DNA from: CAZRUM01 sp964603435
Lineage (GTDB): Bacteria > Patescibacteriota > Patescibacteriia > Magasanikbacterales > UBA922
Direction: 5' to 3'
NCBI GenBank assembly: GCA_964603435.1
Contig: CAZRUM010000003.1
Coordinates: forward strand, 1 to 44,614
DNA length: 44,614 bases
Made by a program: the position numbers and the translations under genes. Under the pieces are notes generated by a model. The model saw nothing but the letters and a program-made list of their open reading frames with translations, searched no databases and was not told the DNA's origin. This document shows, one piece after another, positions 17,936 to 25,210 of the stretch. Positions within the stretch are counted from its first letter, which is position 1, and the number at the start of each line of letters is the position of its first letter.

Positions 17936-18905
17936 ATTTTTTACATTTTTCTAACCACTTATCTCGATATTCCTCCCGCCTATCATTCTCATGAAACTTC
18001 AACATCTTATCATTTACCACTACCCGAGTGTCTGGTTCATTTTGCACACTCATATAATTTAGCTTCATACGATTGAGCTGCATACCACGAGCTTGAGCCT
18101 CGAGCAAACTTCCATATCCACTACCCCAAATTTTTTCTAATAATTTTTTAAATTTAAAATTACCCTGAACTTTCCACCTATCTATAACATCATATTTTTG
18201 AAATGCATTTGGCAAATCCTGTTTTACCCAAGTATTAGCCCTTTGTAGGCTACTAAATAAATTATCTGGGTCATAAACTGGAATAAGCTGAGCCAACCAA
18301 TACTTCATATAAATATCATCCTTTATTGTTACACTTTCTAAATTCAAATTATCATCAGTCACATAAAAACTCAAACAAATTTTATTTTTAATTTTTCTTT
18401 TTGTACGCCTCATACCAAAAAAACCGAGGTAAAGTGTGACAAGACTGCGAGCTAAAAACAATCTACCTTTTTTTATAATAATGAAAACATCAATATCGCT
18501 GTCTTCATCAACCACTGAACTTGATAGAGTATTACAAACAAACACTGCTCGCACAAATGGCATACTGGCAATTTTTTTTACACCACGCTTCGCAATCTTC
18601 ATTTTATCTTCTACCAGCTTTACCCTGTCCTGTCTTTTTTCTACAATCTCTTCCCCGCCTGCAACGCTTGCACCCCGCCTGCCATTGCCTGGCACTGGAG
18701 GGCAGGTAGCATTGCGGGCAGGTCTACCAGATAAAAAATAAAACCCATCTTTATTTTCAAACTCAGATAATTGATCCACAAAATCTGCATAATCTTTTAC
18801 CCCTACCCCTTCTGCATATAAATACCTAAATAACTCCTCACTCGTGAGAGGATAATCAAAAATATCAAAATAGGCCAAAGTTTTTATAATAGAATTTTCT
18901 AACAT
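17925..18905 (-). CDS. Nucleotidyltransferase-fold protein with N-terminal helical region
   Basis: The start at 18905 (MLENSIIKTLAYFDIFDYPL) is preferred over an upstream in-frame ATG at 19001, which precedes non-homologous sequence. The first 70 residues look like a winged-helix or helical domain (FDYPLTSEELFRYL). Residues around 120-160 hold the nucleotidyltransferase signature CNTLSSSVVDEDSDIDVFII with the metal-binding DxD (SDIDVF). The remainder is charged and unassigned. Between the domains lies an in-frame GC-rich repeat giving the odd linker RPARNATCPPVPGNGRRGAS. The substrate is unknown. It overlaps the O-antigen-ligase-like gene, which hints at surface-polymer chemistry but does not prove it. 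Confidence 0.72.
   Translation of the reverse strand: MLENSIIKTLAYFDIFDYPLTSEELFRYLYAEGVGVKDYADFVDQLSEFENKDGFYFLSGRPARNATCPPVPGNGRRGASVAGGEEIVEKRQDRVKLVEDKMKIAKRGVKKIASMPFVRAVFVCNTLSSSVVDEDSDIDVFIIIKKGRLFLARSLVTLYLGFFGMRRTKRKIKNKICLSFYVTDDNLNLESVTIKDDIYMKYWLAQLIPVYDPDNLFSSLQRANTWVKQDLPNAFQKYDVIDRWKVQGNFKFKKLLEKIWGSGYGSLLEAQARGMQLNRMKLNYMSVQNEPDTRVVVNDKMLKFHENDRREEYRDKWLEKCKKYVV
18654..18722. repeat. GC-rich palindromic repeat inside the nucleotidyltransferase gene
   Basis: CCCGCCTGCAACGCT at the left and TTGCGGGCAGGT at the right are also present, in the same order, inside nusA (20540-20576). The two ends are near-complementary to each other. The copy here is longer, with CCCGCCTGCC and GGGCAGGTAG in the middle. 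Both insertions keep the host frame and fall in linkers. Confidence 0.75.
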
Positions 18906-19001
18906 AATAGTAATAGTGTACCGTAAATTTAACAAAAACAAAACCCCATTACGTACTCCCTTCCATATTTCCAAACCTTGGAAAGACAGAAGGCAACGCA
19001 A

Positions 19002-19121
19002 CGAGGTTGTGTTGTGTTACCCACCCCTATTACCGGGATTTGATGTAGTCAATCACCACCTGCTGCACCAAGAGGTGTGATCGGAGGTAGGTCGATCACA
19101 CACAGAGCAGATAAGGATCCT
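19002..19121. other. Gap with a strong GC hairpin downstream of the small basic gene
   Basis: GTGTGATCG and CGATCACAC at 19075-19101 form a perfect 9-bp stem with a 9-base loop. No T-run follows, so it is not a classic terminator. It lies about 20 bases after the stop of the small basic gene and ahead of the nucleotidyltransferase gene. I see no gene in this stretch. Confidence 0.5.
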
Positions 19122-19304
19122 CTAGCCCCACCTCGCCGAATGGCTGCCAGATTCGACAATCTGGTGTCTGCGGACAGGCACATGTTGCGGAAGCTGAGCT
19201 TTTCGCAACTTTCGAAGACGACTGATGATAGCCCCCTCACGAGCCTTCTTGTCCACCTGCTTCCTTTTACGACTCGCACTACGTGTAGTAGATCCTCGAC
19301 CCAT
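19122..19304 (-). CDS. Small basic GC-rich protein (60 aa), unknown
   Basis: MGRGSTTRSASRKRKQVDKK begins at 19304 and the frame ends at 19122, giving a 60-residue, strongly basic protein without a recognised domain. A GGAGAGGGGG tract about 4-13 bases before the ATG supports this start, and a consensus promoter with perfect TTGACA lies upstream. GC content is far above that of neighbouring genes. The composition would suit nucleic-acid binding, but this is only a guess. Longer overlapping frames exist (from 19349 and, in another frame, 19279); this one has the best ribosome-binding site. It belongs to a scattered class of GC-rich small genes in the window. Confidence 0.55.
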   Translation of the reverse strand: MGRGSTTRSASRKRKQVDKKAREGAIISRLRKLRKAQLPQHVPVRRHQIVESGSHSARWG

Positions 19305-19356
19305 AGGGCCCCCTCTCCATTTTTCTGACAAAGTCAGACTAATTGACAATACAGAG

Positions 19357-19385
19357 ATTTAACCATATTTTATAAAATTTGTCAA
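19357..19385 (-). promoter_or_regulatory. Promoter of the small basic gene
   Basis: On the minus strand: TTGACA (19385-19380), 17 bases, TTAAAT (19362-19357). It stands between the yidC terminator and the small gene. Confidence 0.6.
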
Positions 19386-19395
19386 TGTTTATTTC

Positions 19396-19452
19396 AAAAA
19401 TAAAAAGACCACCTATGATTAGGTGGTCAGGTAGTTAGGTAGTTAAGTGATT
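19396..19452 (-). terminator. yidC terminator fused to a GGTGG-family repeat
   Basis: GACCACCT and AGGTGGTC (19407-19414 and 19421-19428) form the stem, followed on the minus strand by TTTTTATTTTT. The bases between the stem and the yidC stop (19429-19452) are the dispersed repeat (AGGTAGTTAGGTAGTTAAGT), so the repeat unit itself supplies one arm of the terminator. Confidence 0.8.
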
Positions 19453-20251
19453 ACTCTACTTTCCCCTCAATCACATTTTCTTCTTTTCCGACCGAGACGG
19501 ATCCGCCTTGGGTGGATTTATTATTAGCAGGAGCATCTTTTGGTGCATTTCTCTTGAATACTACCAACTGTTGTAAGGCAGTCAAGAAAGTTGATAAGAA
19601 CCAATACAGAGTCAGACCACCTGGAAGTTGGAAACCTATAATAACTGTCAGTACTGGCATGAAATAAAGCATTTGTTTATTCATCATACTGGCCATACCT
19701 TCGTCTTTACCTCCCTTACCGGCTACTACTGGTGGTTTCTTGCGACTCATCATCCTAGCTTGCCAGAACTGAGCTCCACCAGCCATAAGTGCCAAGACTG
19801 GAGCAACTTTACCAAGCTCCATAAAACCAAGTGAAAGTGTCTTTATACTTTCTGGTTGAGTTACAAAAGTATAAAGCAAATCAAAACTTGGATCTACTGT
19901 TAAAACCTTACGCAAAACATAATACAGAGAAATCAAAATCGGCAACTGAATAAGTAAAGGCAAACAAGAACCAAAAGGATTTACTTTGTTTTCCTTATAC
20001 ATCTTCATGGTCTCAGCCGCTACTTTTTGTTGATCACCAGCATGTTTCTTTTTTAGAGCCTCTAGTTTTGGTTGTAGATCTGTTAAAGCCTTTTGTGACT
20101 TGATAGAGCTAGAAGTAAGAGGATATAGAACCAATTTGATAATCACAGTAATAATCAAAATCACAATACCAACATCTGGTATTAGATTATATAGTGCGAT
20201 AAAGGCATTAAAAATTGGCTGGTAAAGTATTGTTTGAAATATTGCTGACAT
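19451..20251 (-). CDS. yidC: Membrane protein insertase YidC/Oxa1 family
   Basis: Inserts and folds membrane proteins, alone or with SecYEG. It is a 266-residue short form without the large periplasmic domain. Seen here: the N-terminal helix, ITVIIKLVLYPLTSSSIKSQKAL with the conserved membrane-embedded basic residue, the cytoplasmic coiled hairpin (ALKKKHAGDQQKVAAETMKMYKENKVNPFGSCLPLLIQLPILISLYYVL), and C-terminal helices ending ALQQLVVFKR plus a polar tail. A promoter lies about 120 bases upstream, leaving a leader with hairpins. The usual neighbours rnpA and rpmH are not adjacent. Confidence 0.93.
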   Translation of the reverse strand: MSAIFQTILYQPIFNAFIALYNLIPDVGIVILIITVIIKLVLYPLTSSSIKSQKALTDLQPKLEALKKKHAGDQQKVAAETMKMYKENKVNPFGSCLPLLIQLPILISLYYVLRKVLTVDPSFDLLYTFVTQPESIKTLSLGFMELGKVAPVLALMAGGAQFWQARMMSRKKPPVVAGKGGKDEGMASMMNKQMLYFMPVLTVIIGFQLPGGLTLYWFLSTFLTALQQLVVFKRNAPKDAPANNKSTQGGSVSVGKEENVIEGKVE

Positions 20252-20372
20252 AGTTTTTAATCAACTTCTCCGTAGCAAGCTGACGGAATATAAATAAATA
20301 ATTTTGAAGTAAACTTCAAAGAGTTAAATTTGCTTGCCCCGACTATTGTCGGGATTAAATATAAGCGAAGAG

Positions 20373-20401
20373 AGTATATCACTATTAGTTAAATTTATCA
20401 A
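20373..20401 (-). promoter_or_regulatory. Promoter of yidC and its leader
   Basis: On the minus strand: TTGATA (20401-20396), 17 bases, TATACT (20378-20373). The roughly 110-base leader contains CCCGACAATAGTCGGG (hairpin), GAAGTTTACTTC and TCCGTCAGCTTGCTACGGA (hairpin). No ORF is seen in 20252-20366. Confidence 0.65.
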
Positions 20402-20404
20402 GTT

Positions 20405-20433
20405 AAAAAACCACCGCTTACACGATGGTTTTT
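20405..20433 (-). terminator. nusA terminator
   Basis: On the minus strand AAAAACCATCG pairs with CGGTGGTTTTTT across a short loop, with one mismatch. It lies about 17 bases after the nusA stop and upstream of the yidC promoter. Confidence 0.65.
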
Positions 20434-20449
20434 CTTTGTTATTTCTGAC

Positions 20450-21889
20450 TTATTTTTTATCTTCTACATCTTCAGTCTTTTCTTCTTTCACTTCTTCCTC
20501 GTCATCAGCCTTAGCTTTTTTCTTGACTACTTTTTTCTTCCCGCCTGCAACGCTAGCACTAGCTTTGCGGGCAGGTGGTTTTTTTTCAGCCCCCTTTTTT
20601 TCTTCTTTGTCCTCAGTTTTAGCTTTGGCTTTTTTCTTTGATTTCTCTTCCTCAACACTTTCCGTGTCCTCCTTTTTATCCGTGCTCTCCGTGTTTTCAA
20701 GGGCTTCTTTTACTTCTTCCGATTCATCTTCACTAGAAACAGCTTTTTCACCACCAGCTTCCATTACCTTGATAGTCCAACCTGTTAGCTCGGCTGATAA
20801 ACGGACATTTTGTCCACCACGACCAATAGCAAGAGAAAACTGATCTTCGGCAACGTTCACAATAGCTTCTTTGCTTTCTTCATTTATTTCAACAGAATCA
20901 ATCTTGGCAGGTGATAAAGAATTTTTTAGATATTCTTCTGGATTTTCACTATATTGAATAATATCAATCTTTTCTCCACCAAGCTCGTCAATAATAATAT
21001 TGATACGACTACCACGCTGACCAATACAAGCTCCGATTGGATCAATAGAATCATCCTCTGTAGAAACAGCCACTTTTGATCTAAAGCCAGGATCACGAGC
21101 AATGCCTTTAATCTCTACTGCACCACTTTCGATCTCAGGAATTTCTTGGACAAAAGTTGACTCAACCATTTTTTTACTAGAACGAGATAAATTAATTTCT
21201 ACTCCACGTGCACCCATTTCAATTGATTGTAAGTAAAAACGCATACGCACGCCTGGTTTATATTGCTCACCACGAATCTGTTCATTTTGTGAGACAAGAC
21301 CAGTCACTTTTCCAAGATCAATAATAATTGAACCAGCTCTATCACGACGTTGTACTACACCTTGGATGACTTCACCTTCTTGTTCTTTTAGATCATCGTA
21401 GACAGAAGAACGTTCAGCCTCACGTAGACGCTGAATTATAACTTGTTTGGCAGTCTGGGCAGCCATACGACCGAAGTCCCCAGGAATTTCCAAATCAATT
21501 TCTAAAATATCACCAACTTTAACTTTCTTTTTAATTTCTTTGGCTTCACCAATCATGAGTTCTGTCTTTGGGTTGAAGCGAGTCAGGTCTTCTACTTCTT
21601 CTTCGGAAAGATCTCTATTTTCCTCACGAGCTTTTTCACGACGCAAAACCAATTCTTCTTGGTCAGCCTCAAGTTTTTCTTCATCTACATCTTTCACTAC
21701 TTCTTTGATATCCCAAGCCTGCATATCGCCAGTTTCGGGAGTAAACTTTACCTTGATGTTTTGTTGACGATTGCCATAATCTTTACGATAGGCAGCAGCC
21801 AAAGCAGCCTCAATAGACTCAAGGACTGCATCATACTCCAAGTTCTTTTCATCACAAATAGCTTGGATTGCTTTTGTTATTTCTGACAT
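20450..21889 (-). CDS. nusA: Transcription termination/antitermination factor NusA
   Basis: NusA binds RNA polymerase and modulates pausing, termination and antitermination. The start at 21889 (MSEITKAIQAICDEKNLEY) matches family N-termini; the frame stays open upstream to 22042 but that sequence is repeat-like leader. The order is N-terminal domain, S1 domain (EGEVIQGVVQRRDRAGSIIIDLG), KH1 (IGACIGQRGSRI), KH2 (LAIGRGGQNVRLSAELTGW). About 95 residues of a Lys/Glu-rich tail follow, interrupted by PARKASASVAGG encoded by a GC-rich DNA repeat. It is 479 residues long. rimP and infB, frequent partners, are not adjacent. The leader contains an intrinsic terminator, suggesting autoregulation. Confidence 0.95.
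   Translation of the reverse strand: MSEITKAIQAICDEKNLEYDAVLESIEAALAAAYRKDYGNRQQNIKVKFTPETGDMQAWDIKEVVKDVDEEKLEADQEELVLRREKAREENRDLSEEEVEDLTRFNPKTELMIGEAKEIKKKVKVGDILEIDLEIPGDFGRMAAQTAKQVIIQRLREAERSSVYDDLKEQEGEVIQGVVQRRDRAGSIIIDLGKVTGLVSQNEQIRGEQYKPGVRMRFYLQSIEMGARGVEINLSRSSKKMVESTFVQEIPEIESGAVEIKGIARDPGFRSKVAVSTEDDSIDPIGACIGQRGSRINIIIDELGGEKIDIIQYSENPEEYLKNSLSPAKIDSVEINEESKEAIVNVAEDQFSLAIGRGGQNVRLSAELTGWTIKVMEAGGEKAVSSEDESEEVKEALENTESTDKKEDTESVEEEKSKKKAKAKTEDKEEKKGAEKKPPARKASASVAGGKKKVVKKKAKADDEEEVKEEKTEDVEDKK
20540..20576. repeat. GC-rich palindromic repeat inside nusA
   Basis: CCCGCCTGCAACGCT and TTGCGGGCAGGT are shared with the copy at 18654-18722; the two ends pair with one wobble and one mismatch. 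It encodes PARKASASVAGG within the acidic/basic tail of NusA. Confidence 0.75.
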
Positions 21890-22027
21890 AGGTTTTTTTA
21901 TTAATACCGAACGAAGTGAGGTATCTCTTTTTAATGCACTGAAGCATGCAATAAACAAATTTTTGTTTAAAGCAACTAATACTACATTAGAAAGGGATTC
22001 CTCTCTTTTGGCTCGGAATGTGAGCTT

Positions 22028-22054
22028 AAAAAAAAGCAGCATTTATAATGCTAC
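22028..22054 (-). terminator. Intrinsic terminator (attenuator) in the nusA leader
   Basis: On the minus strand GTAGCATT-ATA-AATGCTGC (8 bp, one wobble) is followed directly by eight T. It begins only about 7-12 bases after the expected transcription start and 140 bases ahead of the nusA ATG, with no gene between, so it can act only on the nusA message. Confidence 0.7.
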
Positions 22055-22067
22055 TTTCAACGATATA

Positions 22068-22096
22068 AGTATACCATAAGGTAAGTGTTTTGTCAA
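22068..22096 (-). promoter_or_regulatory. nusA promoter
   Basis: On the minus strand: TTGACA (22096-22091), 17 bases, TATACT (22073-22068). A near-consensus sigma70-type promoter. Confidence 0.8.
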
Positions 22097-22166
22097 GTTA
22101 CTAATACACCTACAAATTTTAAAGCCAACACCCCACACTTAAAACTCTCATCCTATCTCTCTTTCT

Positions 22167-22330
22167 GCGAACAACCCCTCCACCCTTCGGGCACCTCCCC
22201 TTTAGGGCACACTATCCTTTAGGGAGAATGGGGAGGGAATTTGAAAAATACTTTCCCCTCCTCCACTTTTCGCCAGGGGACGAATCCTCTAGAGAGCTAA
22301 GGAAGGAGGTCAGGAGGTGGGTTCCTCGCA
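22167..22330. repeat. Intergenic palindromic repeat element, copy 1
   Basis: It starts GCGAACAACCCCTCCACCCT and shares this with 42048 onwards (one difference in the first 34 bases), plus an identical 24-base block (22200-22223 here, near 42123-42146 there). The element ends near GGTGGGTTCCTCGC, roughly complementary to its start, and has internal CTCCCC/GGGGAG palindromes. It resembles a non-coding miniature repeat. The rest of 22097-22365 shows no gene. Confidence 0.75.
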
Positions 22331-22365
22331 CGTAAATTCTACCTTCTACTTATACACAAAGAAAA

Positions 22366-22752
22366 TTAAGCCTCCAGCACATATTTTTTAAACTCCACTG
22401 TTTTTGTTTCTTTATCTGGATAAACACTGACATGTTCTATTTTCATCTTGGTCCTATCTATATCAATATTATTTTGTAAACAATACTGTATAGCAATATT
22501 CCTAGTTTTAATAACTTTTTTCTCTACGCTAGTCGCTCGCTCGGCACTACCATTACCCTGACCCCTGGTCTTTACCTCTACAAATGACAATACTCCATCC
22601 CCGTCTCTCGCAATAATATCAATCTCACCTTTTAATTCTAGCGTATAAAATTCGAAATTTCTCTTTATAATCTCATAACCATTTCTTTGCAAAAAAAGAG
22701 AGGCTTGTTTTTCGCCCCATTGTCCTTTCTTTTGTTTTTTGGTTTGTGACAT
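22366..22752 (-). CDS. YraN/UPF0102 family endonuclease-like protein
   Basis: The start at 22752 (MSQTKKQKKGQWGEKQASLF) is the family start; the frame continues upstream to 22815 but reads through the repeat arm of cassette C. Family marks are KGQWGEKQASLFLQRNGYEI, the nuclease-like core GEIDIIARDGDGVLSFVEVKTR (E...D...ExK), and KKVIKTRNIAIQYCL. The fold is that of restriction-endonuclease-like Holliday junction resolvases; the cellular role of YraN proteins is unsettled. It is 128 residues long, the usual size. The upstream neighbour is the four-helix gene of cassette C. Confidence 0.9.
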   Translation of the reverse strand: MSQTKKQKKGQWGEKQASLFLQRNGYEIIKRNFEFYTLELKGEIDIIARDGDGVLSFVEVKTRGQGNGSAERATSVEKKVIKTRNIAIQYCLQNNIDIDRTKMKIEHVSVYPDKETKTVEFKKYVLEA

Positions 22753-22780
22753 TTTATTTAAAATTCCAACTGTAAAATAA

Positions 22781-23216
22781 CAAATTCCAAATAAATTACA
22801 ACTAACAATTTTCAAATTTCTTTTTTATTTTCTGCTTTGTCTATAATTGTAGATAATATTTTCCTCAATTCTACTGATTCATTTATTAAAGGTTTCATTT
22901 TTTCTTCAAGTTCTAAATTTGCTTCAACTATCAAATTGAACCAGTAGGTTGTTTCTTTACATTCTTTTCTGGAAATTTTTACTCTATGTTTAAAATCTTT
23001 TTTACTTAACTTTTCGTTAGCCTCTATATAATTAGCTCCAACTGATGAGCTAGACCTCAAAACCTGATCCGACAATCTTCTATTTATATTATCCTTTGGT
23101 AAAGCTTTACATAATCTCATTACTCTTTTTGAAAATTCCAATGTTCTTTCTTCTAAATCATAGATTTTATTCATATTTGTAATTTGAAAGTTATTTGGAA
23201 TTTGGTAGTTGTAATT
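22781..23216. repeat. Inverted, block-shuffled repeats bracketing four-helix cassette C
   Basis: CAAATTCCAAATAA at 22781-22794 is inverted exactly at 23191-23204, and AATTACAACTA at 22794-22804 is inverted at 23206-23216. On the left the order (outer to inner) is CAAATTCC-word then ATTACAAC-word; read in inverse from the right the order is swapped. A third word, TTTCAAATT, is also on both sides. The flanks share vocabulary, not linear sequence. Confidence 0.7.
22812..23174 (-). CDS. Four-helix-bundle protein (S23/Avd-like), cassette C
   Basis: Starts at 23174 (MNKIYDLEERTLEFSKRVMRL); the frame extends to 23228 but those residues only translate the repeat arm. 120 residues. The family signature is LSDQVLRSSSSVGANYIEANE followed by DFKHRVKISRKECKETTYWFNLI, the subtype common in four-helix-bundle proteins encoded in 23S rRNA insertions. 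It ends in a lysine-rich tail. It lies between the methyltransferase gene and yraN, co-directional with both. It diverges strongly from copies A, B and D. Function is not established; an RNA-related role is only a family-level expectation. Confidence 0.88.
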   Translation of the reverse strand: MNKIYDLEERTLEFSKRVMRLCKALPKDNINRRLSDQVLRSSSSVGANYIEANEKLSKKDFKHRVKISRKECKETTYWFNLIVEANLELEEKMKPLINESVELRKILSTIIDKAENKKEI

Positions 23217-23228
23217 TGTAATTTTCAA

Positions 23229-23783
23229 TTAGTCATGTCTGTAAAAAACCAAACCATGATGATAAGGACCCATATCAAATTCTTCTTGAACCGCAAAACC
23301 ATTTTGCAGACCCCAGTTTTTTATTTTCTTAAAATCAACCATACTTTCATCGGCTGGAGCAAAAGGTAAACCTTTCTTTGACCAATCCACTATTACTAAT
23401 CTAGCTTTATCTTTTAACATTCTTTTAGCTTCTTTGAGAATTGCTTCGTGATTGTCGGATTGAAATAATATGCTTATTAAAAAACCAACATCAAGATTAT
23501 TATTAGGAATAGCAGTCTTACCATGACTTTCCAAATTTGCCCAAACAGTTTGTACGTTTTGAAAATTTTCAAAGTTAGCACGTTTCTTAATATTTTCCAA
23601 AACATCTTTCATAATATCCACTGCATATACCAAACCAGTCTCACCCAAAAACTTGGCAGCTGGAAAAACAATATGACCAGTCCGACCACAACCCAAATCT
23701 GCTACATGCATCCCCTGTTGCAAATGTGACTTTTCAAAAAGCATTTGTGGGTCTATCAAATTGTTACCAGAGTGATATGTCAT
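23229..23783 (-). CDS. Class I SAM-dependent methyltransferase, substrate unknown
   Basis: A 184-residue Rossmann-fold methyltransferase. Motif I is HVADLGCGRTGHIVFPAA, the acidic end of strand 2 is YAVDIMKDVLENIKKRA, and motif IV is LDVGFLISILFQSDNHEAILKEAKRMLKDKARLVIVDW. The organisation resembles UbiE-like or Methyltransf_31 proteins, but nothing in the sequence identifies a substrate. The start overlaps the stop of the small membrane protein upstream by four bases (23780-23783), so translation is probably coupled. Confidence 0.82.
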   Translation of the reverse strand: MTYHSGNNLIDPQMLFEKSHLQQGMHVADLGCGRTGHIVFPAAKFLGETGLVYAVDIMKDVLENIKKRANFENFQNVQTVWANLESHGKTAIPNNNLDVGFLISILFQSDNHEAILKEAKRMLKDKARLVIVDWSKKGLPFAPADESMVDFKKIKNWGLQNGFAVQEEFDMGPYHHGLVFYRHD

Positions 23784-24028
23784 ACTCCAAAAGTAAATAA
23801 TTTACCAAAAGTCCCTAAAATAAACCCACCCAAAAGCCCGGTCATTCCCATCATGGCTATCAAAATAAAAACTAAGCCAACTAGCTTATACATCAAACGT
23901 GTACCCCCACTAGTACCCATATGCTCTTCAGCCCAGGCATTGGCACCAAAGTTTTGTACAAACCAATCGGTCTTGGCAATGAGAAGTAGCCCTGCTGCAA
24001 TCCCTAAAAATCCCCAGAAAAAATTCAT
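23780..24028 (-). CDS. Small two-helix membrane protein, unknown
   Basis: The start at 24028 (MNFFWGFLGIAAGLLLIAKT) gives 82 residues; an upstream in-frame ATG at 24094 would add a second hydrophobic stretch. One helix lies at the N-terminus and another in LMYKLVGLVFILIAMMGMTGLLGG, separated by a polar loop (TDWFVQNFGANAWAEEHMGTSGGT). The polar motif GxNAWAEEHMG is the most distinctive part. I do not recognise a named family. It overlaps the methyltransferase start by four bases. Confidence 0.65.
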   Translation of the reverse strand: MNFFWGFLGIAAGLLLIAKTDWFVQNFGANAWAEEHMGTSGGTRLMYKLVGLVFILIAMMGMTGLLGGFILGTFGKLFTFGV

Positions 24029-24078
24029 AATTTTATTTATTAAAATCAACAAGACTATTATACTACAAAACTGATAAA

Positions 24079-24133
24079 CAAAAAACCACCTCAAAGAGGT
24101 GGTCAGGTGGTTAAGTAGTTAGGTGGTAAGGTA
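24079..24133 (-). terminator. trpS terminator fused to a GGTGG-family repeat
   Basis: ACCACCTC-AAA-GAGGTGGT at 24085-24103 is a perfect 8-bp stem, with TTTTTTG on the minus strand. The adjoining bases 24101-24130 (GGTCAGGTGGTTAAGTAGTT and more) match one arm of cassette D (40385-40413, inverse) in 26 of 27 positions. Confidence 0.8.
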
Positions 24134-24134
24134 T

Positions 24135-25118
24135 TTATCTAACCCCTATCATCTTCCTAACGCTCTCCATAGTACCCTCGGCCACAGGTTTGGCTTTCTT
24201 GGCACCAGCAATTAGAATCTCTGCCAGCTCATCATGATTTTCAAGTAATTCATTTCTCTTGTCACGAAAATCTGCAAAATAAGTTGAGACAACCTCAGCC
24301 ACATCAGCTTTCAAATCTCCATAGCGGATACTTCCAGCTTTTTCAGCCTTTTTATATTCTTCTAATTTTGCTTTGTCACCAAAATTTTCTAATAAAACAA
24401 ATAAATTTTCTACACCAGGAGCATTCTCTCCACCCTCACTGGCTGTCACAGCTTTTTTAAGTTTTTTTACAATCACTGCTGGCTCATCTGCCAGCTCAAT
24501 CACGTGCCCCTCACCCAAACTTTTACTCATTTTCTTGGTTGGTTCTAATAGGCTCATTACTTTTGGTACTGGAGTAAGAAGATGTTTTGTTTCTGGAAAA
24601 TATTTATTGTATTTTTTATTAAACCAACGAGCTGTATCACGAGTCAATTCCACATGTTGAATTTGATCCTGTCCGACTGGCACGTGAGTACCATGGTAAA
24701 GTAAAATATCAGCAGCTTGTAAAATTGGGTAGGTAAACAAACCAGCATTAATATTTTTTGCTTGTCGTTCGGATTTATCTTTATACTGAGTCATACGTTC
24801 TAACTCAGCTATTGGTGTCACACTATTAAAAATCCAAGTAAGCTCGGTATGCTCTGGTATATGTGACTGTACATAGAAAGTAGATTTTTCTGGATCAATC
24901 CCAGCAGCAATAAGCTCGGCAGCAGTGCGGATAATCTGAGCGTGACGTTCTTCTGGTTTCATATTACCTGTAAGAGAATGATAATCAGCAATACAAAAAT
25001 AACACTCATACTCACCGGAGTTTTGTAAATCCACCCAGTTTTTTACAGCTCCCAGATAATTACCAATATGTAAATTACCAGTTGGCTGAATAGCGGAGAA
25101 AATTACTTTTTTAGACAT
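24135..25118 (-). CDS. trpS: Tryptophanyl-tRNA synthetase
   Basis: Charges tRNA-Trp with tryptophan. The start at 25118 (MSKKVIFSAIQPTGNLHIGN) has the class I HIGH-type motif HIGN at residues 17-20; the KMSKS loop (PTKKMSKSLGEG) is intact. Tryptophan-pocket segments such as PVGQDQIQHVELTRDTARWFN are present. It is 327 residues long, normal for bacterial TrpRS. It is followed by its own terminator and preceded, on the same strand, by trpB, which has a terminator between them. It is part of a tryptophan-themed block with trpB and trpR. Confidence 0.96.
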   Translation of the reverse strand: MSKKVIFSAIQPTGNLHIGNYLGAVKNWVDLQNSGEYECYFCIADYHSLTGNMKPEERHAQIIRTAAELIAAGIDPEKSTFYVQSHIPEHTELTWIFNSVTPIAELERMTQYKDKSERQAKNINAGLFTYPILQAADILLYHGTHVPVGQDQIQHVELTRDTARWFNKKYNKYFPETKHLLTPVPKVMSLLEPTKKMSKSLGEGHVIELADEPAVIVKKLKKAVTASEGGENAPGVENLFVLLENFGDKAKLEEYKKAEKAGSIRYGDLKADVAEVVSTYFADFRDKRNELLENHDELAEILIAGAKKAKPVAEGTMESVRKMIGVR

Positions 25119-25165
25119 AAATATATTTTTATTATAAGTTGCCTCTATTTTAGCTAATATCCAAT

Positions 25166-25196
25166 AAAAAAACAAGACCACTCAAGTCTTGTTTTT
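25166..25196 (-). terminator. trpB terminator
   Basis: On the minus strand ACAAGAC-TTGAGTG-GTCTTGT followed by seven T, 19 bases after the trpB stop. Confidence 0.8.
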
Positions 25197-25210
25197 AAAT
25201 TTTAAATAAT

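Noticed and set aside
18436..18741. Plus-strand frames across the nucleotidyltransferase gene
   Set aside because: They are shadow frames enriched by the GC-rich repeat, with no ribosome site or recognisable protein.
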